From Limnomonas spitsbergensis (taxonomy: Eukaryota; Chlorophyta; Chlorophyceae; Chlamydomonadales), in assembly GCA_037349105.1 (NCBI GenBank), contig JAYJMM010000041.1, positions 9,360,501 to 9,424,500 of the forward strand: a stretch of 64,000 nucleotides of DNA, read 5' to 3'. This document shows, piece by piece, positions 51,471 to 63,200 of the stretch; position 1 is the stretch's first letter; every line of letters starts with the position of its first letter. A model generated the notes under the pieces. The model made no database searches, had not been told where the DNA came from, and saw only the letters and a program-made list of their open reading frames with translations. The position numbers and the translations under genes were made by a program.

Positions 51471-52323
51471 TGAAGGTTTCTCTAAAACTTAAGAATAAGC
51501 ACAGGCCCTGAACCAAGGGCGGGATACATCAAAGGGCTGGCCCCTGTGCCTGCCTTGGCTTGGCACTACCCGATTTTTCCTGTTGCATCGTGTCTCATAT
51601 CTTTGGAGCTTGGCCTTTGGCTGAGCAATCCATCTGTGATGGAACTGCATACTGGTACTTCATTGCAGGTGTAGGAGGGTCACGTGAAGAGGGATTGAGA
51701 GAATGAGGGTGACATTATTGTTGTGTCCAATATGCATGTTGTTTAATTTGCTGCCCGCTGGGTGGTGGCGTAAGGTGGTCAGGGGCCCTACTGTGTGATT
51801 GTCCCAGCCACCGGTTCCAGCATGGGATAAGATATCGGGGCCTGCCACGTGCCGGTACTTATGTTTGAACTGAAGATATACAGACGTACAGCATGCAAGC
51901 AGAGATTGGTTTGGCGTCGTATTTTTCTACAGCCCCGCTCAGTCGCCCGGCATCCTCGTCTGAAAACACTATTGTTGCGACTGCATTCTCTATCCTTGCG
52001 TGAGCCTCCGATTGGACTGATGTCAGGCGTTGCGCCATAGTGCTCACCTCGCTGTCCACTTTGTTTCAGTCCCCGTCAATCTGGGTGAGTTTCCGACGTG
52101 CCTTCAATCGTAACACGTAGTATTACTAGACATGGCTGCTGACTGAGTAGGATATGGCTGTAGCTGGAACGTTCTGGGCGGGCGGATGTCCCTGAAGTCA
52201 GGCAAAAATCCTGAAAAGGGTCTGAAACATAGATCTCATTGTAGACACTCGGCACATATCATTTGCTGTCCAACCAATGAAACGCACCACCCAAAAAAGT
52301 GTATCAAAGGCTGACGCCTTCCC

Positions 52324-55300
52324 ATGCCTGTGTTACCCTTAAATTCTGCACGGAGGCCTCGAGGTTCGTGCATGGCTTGCATGCCACTCGCAGGTCCTCC
52401 CAAAGCCCCCCGAGCTCGGCCACGGGTACAGGAAGTGGAGTCAGACTCGGACGTGGAGATTGTGAGGGTCGTCTCTGCGCCAGAGAGTGAGCCATCTGTA
52501 AGTCCGCTTGAGTTGTTGCCTGAATGTTCGGTTTCAGGCATCCTGCTCATGGTCATGGATCCAATGATCCACTCGGCTTCAATGCAAACCAACTGAAAGC
52601 TAAAATAATATTGGAAGGCCTAGGAAATATTGAGCTCTTGATGAAATTTCAGTGCTGCGAAAATAGCTCGCCCGCTCCTCTCCTCGATTAATTAATTTAA
52701 ACCAACAGTGGATGCAGTGATCGGTCTTCTGAGAGAAACCAATCCTTATACCCTGCCATGCAGCCAGCATGTATGCCGCCAGGAGCCCGCCACCATCATC
52801 CTAGTGCAAATGTTGAAGAAACCAGGGCCTGTAGTAGCACAGCCCGCAAATTGGTTGTAAGTTGCCTGTACCAATTTGCTGCATAGGCTCAGGCCATGTC
52901 GTGATGCGGCCAACGCCTCTTCTCCCACCCGGCATCGCATTCATTATGCTTATAATGCAAGGCACAGAATCTAGTGCTGGCGTTATGTCAGTCATGCAAC
53001 TGGCATGAATCAGTGACATGCTTTCAGTCATGCAACCATGTAGCCTGCTGAGTTAGGACCGTGTCATAACGGAGGGTCTGCCAGCATAAAACGAGTCATG
53101 TCTGCTTATCCTCTTCCGCACTTGGTGCTTTGCATGCACAGCGCTCATGCACCCCTTGGATCTTCTTTGAATGAGAATATGAGATGCTTTGCAGTCAGGA
53201 GCCTTGCTGTAGACGTCGGTAGGTATATTTAAGCCGCTCACCTGACTGTATATGCACCATGAGCACAATACGGTAGAATAAATAAATTACAGTACGTATT
53301 GTTGTCATTGTTTCAACCTGCCTGCAGACGTCGGGAGATACCATCCAAAGTGCCCACCGTGGTAACCTGCGTGCGCACACATCGCGGCTAGACAGGTCCG
53401 ACAGCAGTGCGAGTGAAGAGAGCCCAAGCAGAGCAGGACCTTGGCAAGGAGGCCCAAGGAAAAGCTGCCCAGGCAAGGGGTGGCAGCCCCGCCCCCTGAC
53501 ATGGTGCGTGAGGGTGTGGACTATGGACATTGCAACGCCCTGAACCTGCCTGCCATTTTGCTTTCCTCATGACATGGCTGTGTCCCAACTCCCAAATCTC
53601 CCACCATGGATCAGTTTGCCAATAGTCAGCCCTCTCCCAGATTGAGCAATAGACTGTGCTCTTTCGAATACTCACCCAAGCAGGCCTCTCGCGTGAGCAC
53701 TGGATGGTCCAAAGTAAACAGACAGATCCCCATAGATCCTGGTAGATCCGGATCCTGCTATCTGTGCACCAAGGGTTTCTCTGTGGAACCCTGGCTTCTT
53801 TACTCTGTGATGTACACAATTACACATCAGTACATCACCCTTTTTTGATGTAGGGTTGTGAAATAATACCGCATCTTGGCCCGTGTTTATCATGGGCTGA
53901 ATTCCTTATCGAGAGGCTTACCGCGAGCACGAATAAACACAATTTCCCCTCTGGTTCCTATTCCATCTGTCAAGAGCCATCAATTATGCCACCTCTGTTA
54001 ATCATGCCTTATTTAAAAGGCTCACCAAGCATAACCTAACAAATACGTCTCCATTTGTGTTCCATCTGACAGGAGGCCTGAAGCGCCGTCTCGGGATCAG
54101 CTCCAGTCCTGCAACCCGTGGCAGGCAATAGCTTGGCTGAGAAGGCTCGCAGCCTCTCCCCTTGTCCATGACTTGGTACGTGCTGCACCAAGTGACACTT
54201 GACCCGCATTGTCTATTTTAGAGCGCCCAGATTATCTTTGTAGGACAGCTGCTTGCCCAGGAGGTGGTGTGTGATGCACTTTGTGCCGCTCAACCTGTCA
54301 TGTGCCACTTTGCCTAAAGGGGAAATGAGGACTCGTGGTGGCAGGCTGCACGGGGTTCTGCTTGACAGGGTGTGTGCCCAAAGAGGGAGGAAATTATGTT
54401 GTGATGTGGCCATGTGGAAGCGAAGTGTGCTCCCAAGGTTTTTATATTCCTTGTTCTTAGCTGTTGTATAAGTTTGCTTCGTCATCCCGTAGTTGAGTCA
54501 TATTGAGTGTCATCACATTTCTGACTTAAGAGCCTTTGATCAGGCCAGCTTTGATCCGACTGCAACATGGCTTATGAAGGGCGTCTACTGCATGTTGGCT
54601 GGATGCACCTCCACAGACAAGACCATGGCACAGCTGCCTCTCACAATTGTTTTGTACCCATCCGCATACTAGCCATCATCTCATTGTTACGATCCCAACA
54701 ACACGTTAAGCATTTCCGCCCAGCTTCCACGTATGTTGCATGACAGCCCCATGCTTGCATGACAGCCCCATGCACATTCTTCATGCCTGAGGGGTAACGT
54801 GACACTTGACACTGCCTAGGCGGCATGCCTGCTTGTCCGCAAATCTGCCGGTCCACATATACTGTTCATGCTGGATGGGCGACTGGACATGCTCCGCCCA
54901 GGCTCCTTGCCTGCTTGGCTGCTGACCTTTCATGTCAGAGGCAGCTGTACGGAAGCTGAACCCTAGACACTGAGCCTTGACTCCCCTGCTCTCCCACCAA
55001 TGCCTATTTGCTTGCCCTGCTAGGGTGGCGTGCTGGACCCCAAGATCGTGGCGACTGTTAGCCTGCTCTGGTCACTGAAGGACTCACGGAGCTCGAGTAT
55101 AGACCCCTCCACAGGCCAGCTGATTCCCTCAAACAGGACGACCGCGGGCCATCTGATCCCTCCATTCAGGGCTGCCGTCCCCTTAGACGCTGCACCCGAT
55201 GAGCCAGTCTCCCCTCAGCCGTCTGCGCCGGTCCTGAAGCAGCTCAGGGCACCATGGGCCCGGACCCCTCTTGCTGGGAGGAAGGCTTCAGAGAACGGGG

Positions 55301-56094
55301 TGCCTGAGGTACAACACGGGCATGCCAATTTCAGTTCGGGGTGCCTGAGGTACAACACGGGCATGCCTCTGGCTGGGAGGAAGCCTTCAGAGAATGGGGT
55401 GCCTGAGTTATCACACGGGCATGCCTCTTTTGGTACGGGTCGCCATGAGGTACAACACGGGCATGCCTCATTCGGCGGTGGCCAAGAAATTCGACAAGGG
55501 CATGCCTCTGTTGGTGGCAAAGAGGTTAGACAAGGGCCTGCCTCTGTCGTTGGTGGCAAAGACGTTCGAAAAGGGCATGCCCCTGTCAGTGGCGGTGGAG
55601 AGGTCCGACATGGGCATGCCCCTGTTAATGGCAGAGTGGGTAAAGAGTCGGGGCAGCCGCAGCGACAAGGGCATGCCTCTGTCGGCGGACAAAAGTACGC
55701 CTCTATCAGCAACCAAGGGCATGCCTCTATCAGCGAAAACAAACACGCATCTGTTTCCTTGCAACGACGTGACTCTGCCAGCGAACAAAACTGCGCCTCT
55801 GCTGGTGGCGGTGGAGAGGGCCGAGGGGCGGCGCAGCCGCAGCAGTTACGACGTGCCACTCGCGGCGGAGAGGGCGGAGGAGTGGAACAGTCGCAGCAGC
55901 CAGGATGCACCTCTGTCGGTGGCGGAGAGGTGGGAGGTGCGGGGCAGCCACAGCGAAGCAAGCGGGCCACCACTGCGCTCCAGACGACATTGTCGTTGAA
56001 GAAAGCGAAACTTTGGGAGCAGGACGAGGCGGCAGCCCTGGTCGCAGCTGCATCTGACTGCATGGCACCTGATGTTGCGTCACTGCGAATGTGA
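52324..56094 (+). CDS. Unrecognised protein with SIM-like motif and Gly-His-Ala repeats
   Basis: Four exons with agreeing phases: 52324-52497, 53328-53503, 54073-54175, 55024-56094, giving 507 residues. An in-frame TGA lies just before the first ATG. I do not recognise the family. Near residue 40 the acidic stretch VESDSDVEIVRVV resembles a SUMO-interaction motif (hydrophobic core next to acids). A Ser/Arg-rich part follows, then WQAIAWLRRLAASPLVHDL across exon 3, and DPKIVATVSLLWSLKDSRSS. The last exon has about a dozen degenerate repeats with (Q/H)GHASV or QGHAPV, each about 11-14 residues, then a helical tail (LSLKKAKLWEQDEAAALVAA). The repeat DNA (GGGCATGCCTCT) keeps other frames open as well, so frame choice in exon 4 rests on phase continuity. 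The first exon and start are the least certain. Confidence 0.7.
53960..54072 (+). repeat. Partial copy of an exon acceptor (gene at 52324)
   Basis: TTCCATCTGTCAAGAGCC near 53968 resembles the true exon 3 acceptor TTCCATCTGACAGGAGGCC at 54061-54079, about 92 bases downstream. A weaker echo (CCTTATCGAGAGGCTTACCG) lies near 53904. Confidence 0.5.
55290..55760 (+). repeat. Degenerate coding tandem repeat (GGGCATGCCTCT)
   Basis: Within the last exon of the gene at 52324, the core GGGCATGCC recurs about 13 times at spacing of roughly 30-60 bases, with text such as GAGGTACAACACGGGCATGC. Two early units are near-identical (55300-55390), showing recent duplication. Confidence 0.85.
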
Positions 56095-56205
56095 GCCCTG
56101 CGCTTGCGGCTGTTCGTATGTAGCATGCTGTTGTGTCATTGCGAATGTGAGCCCTGCGCTTGCGGCTGTTCGTATGTAGCATGCTGTTGTGTCATTGCGT
56201 ATGTA
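56078..56205. repeat. 56-bp tandem repeat at the gene's stop codon
   Basis: GCGAATGTGAGCCCTGCGCT, TGCGGCTGTTCGTATGTAGC, ATGCTGTTGTGTCATT repeats twice plus a third partial unit, with starts at 56085 and 56141. The first unit contains the stop codon TGA of the upstream gene, so the coding end has been duplicated into the 3' region. Confidence 0.93.
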
Positions 56206-56689
56206 TGGGAGCCTCTTTGCTGCTGTTGCGACAGTTGATCTGTTGGGATGATTGCTTGGTGAGCCCTGCATCGATTTACTCTCAGGACTGCCTGGGGGAA
56301 GGTAAAGGCTGTCAATCATGACTGGGGGATTGAACGTGAAGTTTTGTGGGTCCCGGTTGATGTCCTGGTAGGTAGTAGTGTGAGTGACTACTTGACCGTG
56401 AAGGATTGGGGGTTAAGTCCAGGCAGGATATATTGTGACTGAATGCTCGAAGGGGAGAAGGGACGGGGGAATTTCCAAGCACATGATTGACAAACAAATC
56501 ATGTCCAGACCAGAAATGTCTCTATAATGTCGTGCTCACAGGAACGCACGAGTCAAGTTTAAAAGGCCTCCCGTTGTCCACGCCACCGCTAAGGAAAGCA
56601 ACAGTATCGACTTAACCTTGAGCTCCATCAGCAAGGGCACGGCAACCAGCGACCACCACCCTTTGCCGGGGCGCTCAAAGGACGCAGAT
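56206..56689. other. Region between the two plus-strand genes, no gene seen
   Basis: This is presumed 3' end of the upstream gene and promoter or 5' untranslated region of the J-domain gene. A frame open from 56526 runs into the J-domain gene, and a possible acceptor (CTCACAG at 56533-56539) leaves open an additional upstream exon. Confidence 0.4.
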
Positions 56690-59169
56690 ATGGCGAAGTC
56701 TCCAGCTGCAGCCAGAGGCATCTCACCCTCGCCTGGGCATGGAGGATCGGAGCAGCGCAACGATCCGGTACTTTCTGTACCCCTCTCATCCTGTATGCAG
56801 CAGGCTCCTGCAGCATTGGAGGGAGGTGCAGGCGGTGTGAGGGATAGTCGCAATCTTGCAAGTGGGCAGGTTGTGCACGATGCAACGGTTGGTGACGCTC
56901 TGGCAGGTGATGGAGGTGCACATGTTGCAAGGGGCGATGGCGGCCTGGCAGCTGAGGGGGGTGCGCGCGATGTGAGGGAGAATCCTTGTCTGAGGGGCGA
57001 TGGCGGCCTGGCAGCTGAGGGGGGTGCGCGCGATGTGAGGGAGAATCCTTGTCTGAGGGGCGATGGCGGCCTGGCAGCTGAGGGGGGTGCGCGCGATGTG
57101 AGGGAGAATCCTTGTCTGAGGGGCGATGGCGGCCTGGCAGCTGAGGGGGGTGCGCGCGATGTGAGGGAGAATCCTTGTCTGAGGGGCGATGGCGGCCTGG
57201 CAGCTGAGGGGGGTGCGCGCGATGTGAGGGAGAATCCTTGTCTGAGGGGCGATGGCGGCCTGGCAGCTGAGGGGGGTGCGCGCGATGTGAGGGAGAATCC
57301 TTGTCTGGCGGGCGATGGCGGCCTGGCAGCTGAGGGGGGTGCGCGCGATGTGAGGGAGAATCCTTGTCTGGCGGGCGATGGCGGCCTGGCAGCTGAGGAG
57401 GGTGCGCGCGATGTGAGGGAGAATCCTTGTCTGGCGGGCGATGGCGGCCTGGCAGCTGAGGGGGGTGCGCGCGATGTGAGGGAGAATCCTTGTCTGAGGG
57501 GCGATGGCGGCGCCAGGGACCAGCGCATCCGCGTACTTTTGCACCAACTGGCAACGACTACGCAGCAGAGGAACGAGGCCTGGGATAAGCTGGAGGATGC
57601 AGCGTCAAGAGCAGACTCGACGTTCGCAATGCGCGCCGATGCAGAGGCGCGCGTCCAGCACCTCAATCTCAAGGTGAAACGCAGATTCTGTAGGTGATCT
57701 AACAAAGCATATCGCATTTGACACTGCAAACCGGCTTTCCCAAAGAAATGATAACTACGATAGGACAGGGTAGGTGAGACTGATGGCCCCTGTTGTTAAC
57801 TGTGTGAGCGCCAGACCACTGGGCCGATGAGGACGAAACCTTGACCAGCCTATGGTCTGTGGGACAGTGGTGGCTACCCTCAAGAATTTATCAGTGATGG
57901 AGCGGGGGTCAGCCTGCCCGCCTTCAGCGTTTAAAGGATTGGTACCCAATACCCATCGACCCAGTGGTGGCCGCCCGGCAGCCCCGCAACAGGGCACGTG
58001 CGTGATAGAAGAAACAGCGGTTACCTTTGTGGACTTCTCAGGTGATGGAGCTGAACCCTAAACCCTAAACGCTGCACCTCTGGACTTTTCAGGTATTGGA
58101 GCTGAAGGCTGCGCTTGAGGCACAGGTGCACTTCTCGCACACATCCCGCGCCGAAGACGAGGCCAAGCACCAGGCGCTGCTGCACGAGGTGCAGGTGCGG
58201 GACCAGCAGCTGTTGGCCTCGGCAGCGCGGCTGCGTCAGGACCTGGCGGCACTGGAGGATATGCAGCGGGAGCTGGTGCAGGCCAACGAGCGCGGGAGCC
58301 AGCTGCAGGTATGGACGAAAATGCCCTACAAAATGCGTTGTTTACCGGTGGTCAAATTGCATGTCACTCTTTTTAATTGCAGGGCTTGGCCGCATGCTGT
58401 GGCCTGCGTTTGCAGTTATGCTTGGCTAGATGAACAGGGGTTCCCGTTGTATCCGATCACAGGAAAAAATAAAGGAAAACTTGCTAAATGCTAAGGAATA
58501 ATAAAGAAACGTCTTTGGTCAGCGAAATGTTTGTTACTGTTGGGTCAGGCTGCAGGTCTGTAAGGAAGAGGGAAACAGGGAGACAAGCTAATGCGGCTTG
58601 TGATCACCTTACAATTATGCTTTTGGCCTGCTGAATGTTAGTTCCTGTCGTGTCTGGCTGTTCTGGCAAGACCAAGATACAAGAAAGCTCCGCCCCGCAG
58701 GCGCCGTCACCATCTGTCAAATGGAGGCAGGGAAGCAAACCATGACAACTTGCGTCTGGCCTGCTGAATGGTGGCTGCTGCTGCGTCTATCTGGCTGCAG
58801 GTCAAGACAACGCTGCTGGAGTACGAGATGCGTCTGCTGCGACAGAGTAAGTCCCAGTCCGAGGGCTTCCTGCAACTTAGGATCCAAGTGCTGGAGCAGC
58901 AGTTGCTGCAGGCAGCCGGTAGCGCTGCACAGGCCCGGCCGCAGGAACCGCAGGAGGAGGCGTTTACGCTCAGCAGCATCAGGCAAGGTATTTTGGCTGA
59001 GCTGAATGCAGCTGCCGATGCCCGGGAGCTGGACAAGCGGGCGAAGTCACTGATGTTGTTCTGGCACCCTGACAAGCACCCGCACCAGAGGGTCATATCC
59101 ACCCGCGTAACCCAGGTCATTAATCAGGCAAAGGATGAGCGCTTGGCTTTGTTCAAAGGAAGATCGTAG
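56690..59169 (+). CDS. Coiled-coil protein with 20-residue repeats and C-terminal J-like domain
   Basis: Three exons: 56690-57673, 58093-58308, 58801-59169. All are phase 0 and give 522 residues from ATG 56690. The first exon encodes nine nearly identical 20-residue units (GDGGLAAEGGARDVRENPCL), then HQLATTTQQRNEAWDKLEDA. Exon 2 and the start of exon 3 are predicted coiled coil (LELKAALEAQVHFSHTSRAE, LLEYEMRLLRQSKSQSEGFL). The C-terminus reads ELDKRAKSLMLFWHPDKHPH and RVTQVINQAKDERLALF. The HPD at residues 489-491 is the signature by which J-domain proteins stimulate Hsp70, and helix III fits as well, although the N-terminal helices of a classical J-domain are only weakly evident. A role as an Hsp70 co-chaperone on a coiled-coil scaffold is an inference. 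The frame is open upstream of the ATG to 56526, so the true start may lie in a further exon. Confidence 0.85.
56933..57513 (+). repeat. 60-bp coding minisatellite, nine units
   Basis: Units of exactly 60 bases (CGATGGCGGCCTGGCAGCTG and so on) are almost identical. Differences are AGG versus GCG before GGCGATGG, and one GGG to GAG. The period is a multiple of three, so unit number can change without breaking the frame. The same property opens long false frames on the opposite strand. Confidence 0.97.
57885..58092 (+). repeat. Copies of the J-domain gene exon 2 acceptor
   Basis: GTGGACTTCTCAGGTGATGG followed by AGCTGAACCC (exon-like start at 58042) copies the true acceptor CTGGACTTTTCAGGTATTGG, AGCTGAAGGC (start 58093), 51 bases downstream. 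A weaker echo (TTTATCAGTGATGGAGC) is near 57886. Between the main two lies CCCTAAACCCTAAAC. Confidence 0.85.
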
Positions 59170-60259
59170 TCAGAACCTGGGCAGGACTCGGGCCATTCAT
59201 CAGACAATGTAGGAGCGCATGGCATTACTCAGAGGAATATCCTTGTCAGGACCTGGGCATGGCAGGGCAATCGGTTGAATAAGGGCTTACGGCGGTGATA
59301 GTCGACTGGAGAGCTTCTGCTAGAATCAGGGTGATCTTGTGTAGCTCCTTTTGGCAGTTTTTGACACCTCGCTGCTGAAGACTAATATGAACTTTCGTTG
59401 TGGATGGGCTGTGATAAAGAAGTCTTGTACGTCCCCTGTACTGAGACTCCAAACAGGACTCCTGGTGCCGGGTACAACGTTTGTATAAGGTTGCATAGCG
59501 AAGGTGCCCGCCCATTTGCGAAGTTGTATTCATTATTTCCAGGCTTTACAGTGGTGTGTAGATTAGCGGCAGGTTAGGTGCTCATCCTTGCTTTGCACAG
59601 GTTGTATTGCCAGTTGTCGGCCACGTGCGACTTTTCCATGCGGAACCGGCACAAGACTGGAGTCACAAATAACTAAAAGCTGCAAGGCAGCATGCCAGTA
59701 TGATAAGTAGTGCTTGCCCTACTTAAGAAACGTGTGAGCAGGGCCTAGTGACTGGAGCAAATGTGGAGTCCCTGCTGACTCACCTCCCGCAGCACCAGGG
59801 TGGGCAATATAGGGCGGCAATACGGTCGTCACGAGACGCTCGTCGTCGTTTTCGGTTGGGTCACACCTCGTCACGATGGCGTATTCCCGTTTGAAGTGAA
59901 ACGGAACAGAAGGGATATTAGGGGGGTAAATGTGTATGTATGTATGTGAGTGACTGAGTAAAAAAACTTCTCCTAATGAAATACAATTTGTTGCAATGGA
60001 TCACGCACGAACTGCGTGAAGCAATCACCGAGACGAAAGTGCGAAAAAGTGTGAATTGCGACTGTAAGGCCGAAAATGTGTTCAAATCAGTGCTGTGCTT
60101 CCTTACGATTGGTGAAATTACCGTGTGCGCTGACGGTGCAAATTACGCGCAATTTACAAAAAAAAACACCCAGAGTGCACCGCAATCACTGAAAGTTGCT
60201 TACGGCGTAACCAAAAACGAAACCCTGGTGACGGACCGAAAATGGGGTTTTCGGCTCCC
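59170..60259. other. Downstream region, no gene seen
   Basis: This lies between the J-domain gene and the large minisatellite. It has TGTATGTATGTATGTGAG near 59935 and a frame that opens at 59976 and runs into the repeat array. No conserved motif supports a gene. Confidence 0.4.
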
Positions 60260-63200
60260 TCTCCTCCTCGTATCCCTACTCTTCCCAGTCCTCTTTCCAT
60301 CTCCCATTCCTCCACTTCATAGTCCTCCACCCTCTCCCCCTCCCAACCCTCCTCTGCACATTACTCTTCCCTCTCCTCCTCCTATCCCTCCATTCCCCAT
60401 CCAGTCCTCCACCCTCTCCACCTCCCATTCCTCCTCTTCCCAGTCCTCCTCCCTCTCCTCCTCCCACCACTCCACTTCCCAGTCCTCCACCCTCTCCACC
60501 TCCCATCCCTCCTCTTCCCAGTCCTCCTCCCCCTCCACCTCTCATTCCCCCTCTTCCCAATCTTCCTCCCTCTCCACCTCCCGCCCCTATTCTTCCCAGC
60601 CCACCTCCCTCTCCTTCAACCGTCCCTCCACTTCCAAGTCCTCCACCTCCCGCCCCTCCAGTTCCCAATCTTCCTCCTTCTCCCTTTCCCTTCCCTCCCC
60701 TTCCCATCCCACCTCCCACTCCACGTCCCTCTCCACCTCCCATTCCTCCTATTCTTATTCCTCTTCCCAGTCCTCCTCCCTCTCCACCTCCCGCGCCTCC
60801 CCTTCCCAGTTCTCCTCACCTCCCACCTTCCATCTCTCCACTTCCCAGTCATCCTCCCCCTCCACCTCTTGCCCCTCCTCTTACAGGTCCTCGTCCATCT
60901 CCACCTCCCGTCCCTCCATTTCCCAGTCATCCTCCCTCTCCACCTCCCGCCCCTCTTCATCCCAGTCCTTCTCCCTGTCCACATCCCTGTCCTTCTCCCT
61001 GTCCACATCCACATCCCACCTCCTAGTCCTCCTCCCACTCCACCTCCCCCTCCTCCACTTCCCAGTCCTCCCCCCCCTCCACCTCCCCCACTCCGCTTCC
61101 CAGGCCTCGTCAATCTCCACCTCCTGACCCTCCTCTTCCCAGTCCTCCTCCCTCTCCACCTCCTGCCCCTCCACTTCCCAGTTCTCCTCCCTCTGCACCT
61201 CCCACCCCTCCTCTTCCCAGTCACCCCCCCTTCTACCTCCTTCCCCTCCACTTCCCAGTCCTCCCCCCTCTGCACCTCCCTCCCCTCCTCTTCCCAGTCC
61301 TCCTCCCACTCCACCTCCCTCCCCTCCTCTTCCCAGTCCTCCTCCCCCTCCACCTCCCGCCCCTCCTCTTCCAAGTCCTCGTCCATCTCCCCCTCCCACC
61401 CCCCCTCTTCCCAGTCCTCCTCCCTCTTTACCTCCCACCCCTCCTCTTCCCAGTCCTCCTTTCTCTCCACCTCCCGTCCCTCCTCTTCCCAGTCGTCCAC
61501 CCACTCCACCTCCCGCCCCTCCTCTTCCCAGTCCTCCTCCCTCTCCACCTCCCGCCCCTCCTCTTCCCAGTCCTCCTCCCTCTCCACCTCCTGCCCCTCC
61601 TCTTCCCATTCCCCCTCCCTCTCCACCTCCCGTCCCCCCTCTTCCCAGTCCTCCTCCCACTCCACCTCCCGCCACTCCATTATCCAGGCTTCCTCCCTCT
61701 CAACCTCCCACCGCCCCTCCTCTTCCCAGTCCTCCTCCCTCTCCACCTCCCGCCCCTCCACTTCTTAGTCATCCTCCCTCTTCACCTCCCGCCCCTCCTC
61801 TTTCCAGTTCTCCTCCCCCTCCACCTCCCGCCCCTCTTCTACCCAGTCCTCCTGCCTCTCCACCTCTTACCCCTCCACTTCCCAGTCCTCCTCCCTCTCC
61901 ACCTCCATCTCCTCCACTTCCCAGTCCTTCTCCCTCTCCACCTCCCTCCCCTCCTCTTCCCAGTCCTCCTCCCTCTCCACCTCCCGCCCCTCTTCTTCCC
62001 AGTCCTCCTCCCTCTCCACTTCCCGCCCCTCCTCTTCCCATTCCTCCACCCTCTCCACCTCCCGCCCCTCCTCTTCCCAGTCCTCCTCCCACTCCACCTC
62101 CCGCCCCTCCTATTCCCATTCCCCCTCCCTCTCCACCTCCCGTCCCCCCTCTTCCCAGTCCTCCTCCCACTCCACCTCCCGCCACTCGTCTTTCCAGTCC
62201 TCCTCCCTCTCAACCTCCCACCGCCCCTCCTCTTCCCAGTCCTCCTCCCTCTCCACCTCCCTCCCCTCCACTTCTTAGTCATCCTCCCTCTTCACCTCCC
62301 GCCCCTCCTCTTTCCAGTTCTCCTCCCCCTCCACCTCCTGCCCCTCTTCTACCCAGTCCTCCTTCCTCTCCACCTCTTACCCCTCCACTTCCCAGTCCTC
62401 CTCCCTCTCCACCTCCATCTCCTCCACTTCCCAGTCCTCCTCCCTCTCCACCTCCCTCCCCTCCTCTTCCTAGTCCTCCTCCCTCTCCACCTCCCGCCCC
62501 TCTTCTTCCCAGTCCTCCTCCCTCTCCACTTCCCGCCCCTCCTCTTCCCAGTCCTCCACCCTCTCCACCTCCCGCCCCTCCTCTTCCCAGTCCTCCTCCC
62601 TCTCCACCTCCCGCCCCTCCTCTTCCCAGTCCTCCTCCCTCTCCACCTCCCTCCCCTCCACTTGTCAGTCCCCCTCCCTCTCCACCTCCCGCCCCCCCTC
62701 TTCCCAGTCCTCCTCCCACTCCACCTCCCGCCACTCGTCTTCCCAGTCCTCCTCCCTCTCAACCACCCACCGCCCCTCCTCTTCCCAGTCCTCCTTCCTC
62801 TCCACCTCCCGCCCCGCCACTTCTTAGTCATCCTCCCTCTTCACCTCCTGCCCCTCCTCTTCCCAGTCCTCCTCCCCCTCCACCTCCCTCCCCTCCTCTT
62901 CCCAGTCCTCCTCCTTCTCCACCTCCTGCCCCTCCACTTCCCAGTCCTCCTCTCACTCCATCTCCCTCCCCTCCTCTTTCCAGTCTTCATGCATCTCCAC
63001 CTCCCGTCCCTTCATTTTCTAGTCCTCCTTCCTCTCCACATCCCGCCCCTCCTCTTCCCAGTCCTCCTCCCTCTCCACCTCCCGCTCCTCCTGTTTCCAG
63101 TCCTCCTCCCCCTCCACCTCCCTCCCCTCCTCTACCCAGTCCACCTCCCCTTCCACCTCCCGCCCTTCCCCTTCCCAGTCCTCCTCCCTGTCCGCATCCT

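Larger units (their letters stand above)
49793..52323. other. Divergent intergenic region with small transposons, no gene seen
   Basis: This lies between the start of the cyclin and the start of the plus-strand gene at 52324. It holds a TA-flanked MITE (50359-50544), a dispersed-repeat copy (50690) and an AT-rich block (50940-51470). A 66-codon minus-strand frame at 52059-51859 (SVQSEAHARIENAVATIVFS) looks protein-like but has no partner exons that I could find. Confidence 0.45.

Noticed and set aside
51859..52059. A 66-codon minus-strand frame with helical character
   Set aside because: No start context, partner exon or recognised motif; it may be a gene fragment, but the support is too thin.
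55215..56126. A 303-codon Cys/Pro-rich minus-strand open frame
   Set aside because: It is the complement of the GGGCATGCC repeat exon; the plus-strand frame continues in phase from three earlier exons.
56536..57729. A 397-codon minus-strand open frame
   Set aside because: It lies over the 60-bp coding repeat of the plus-strand J-domain-like gene, whose exon phases and motifs are better supported.
59976..61127. A 383-codon plus-strand frame
   Set aside because: Its first 90 codons have no recognised motif and the rest is minisatellite; nothing marks it as a gene.
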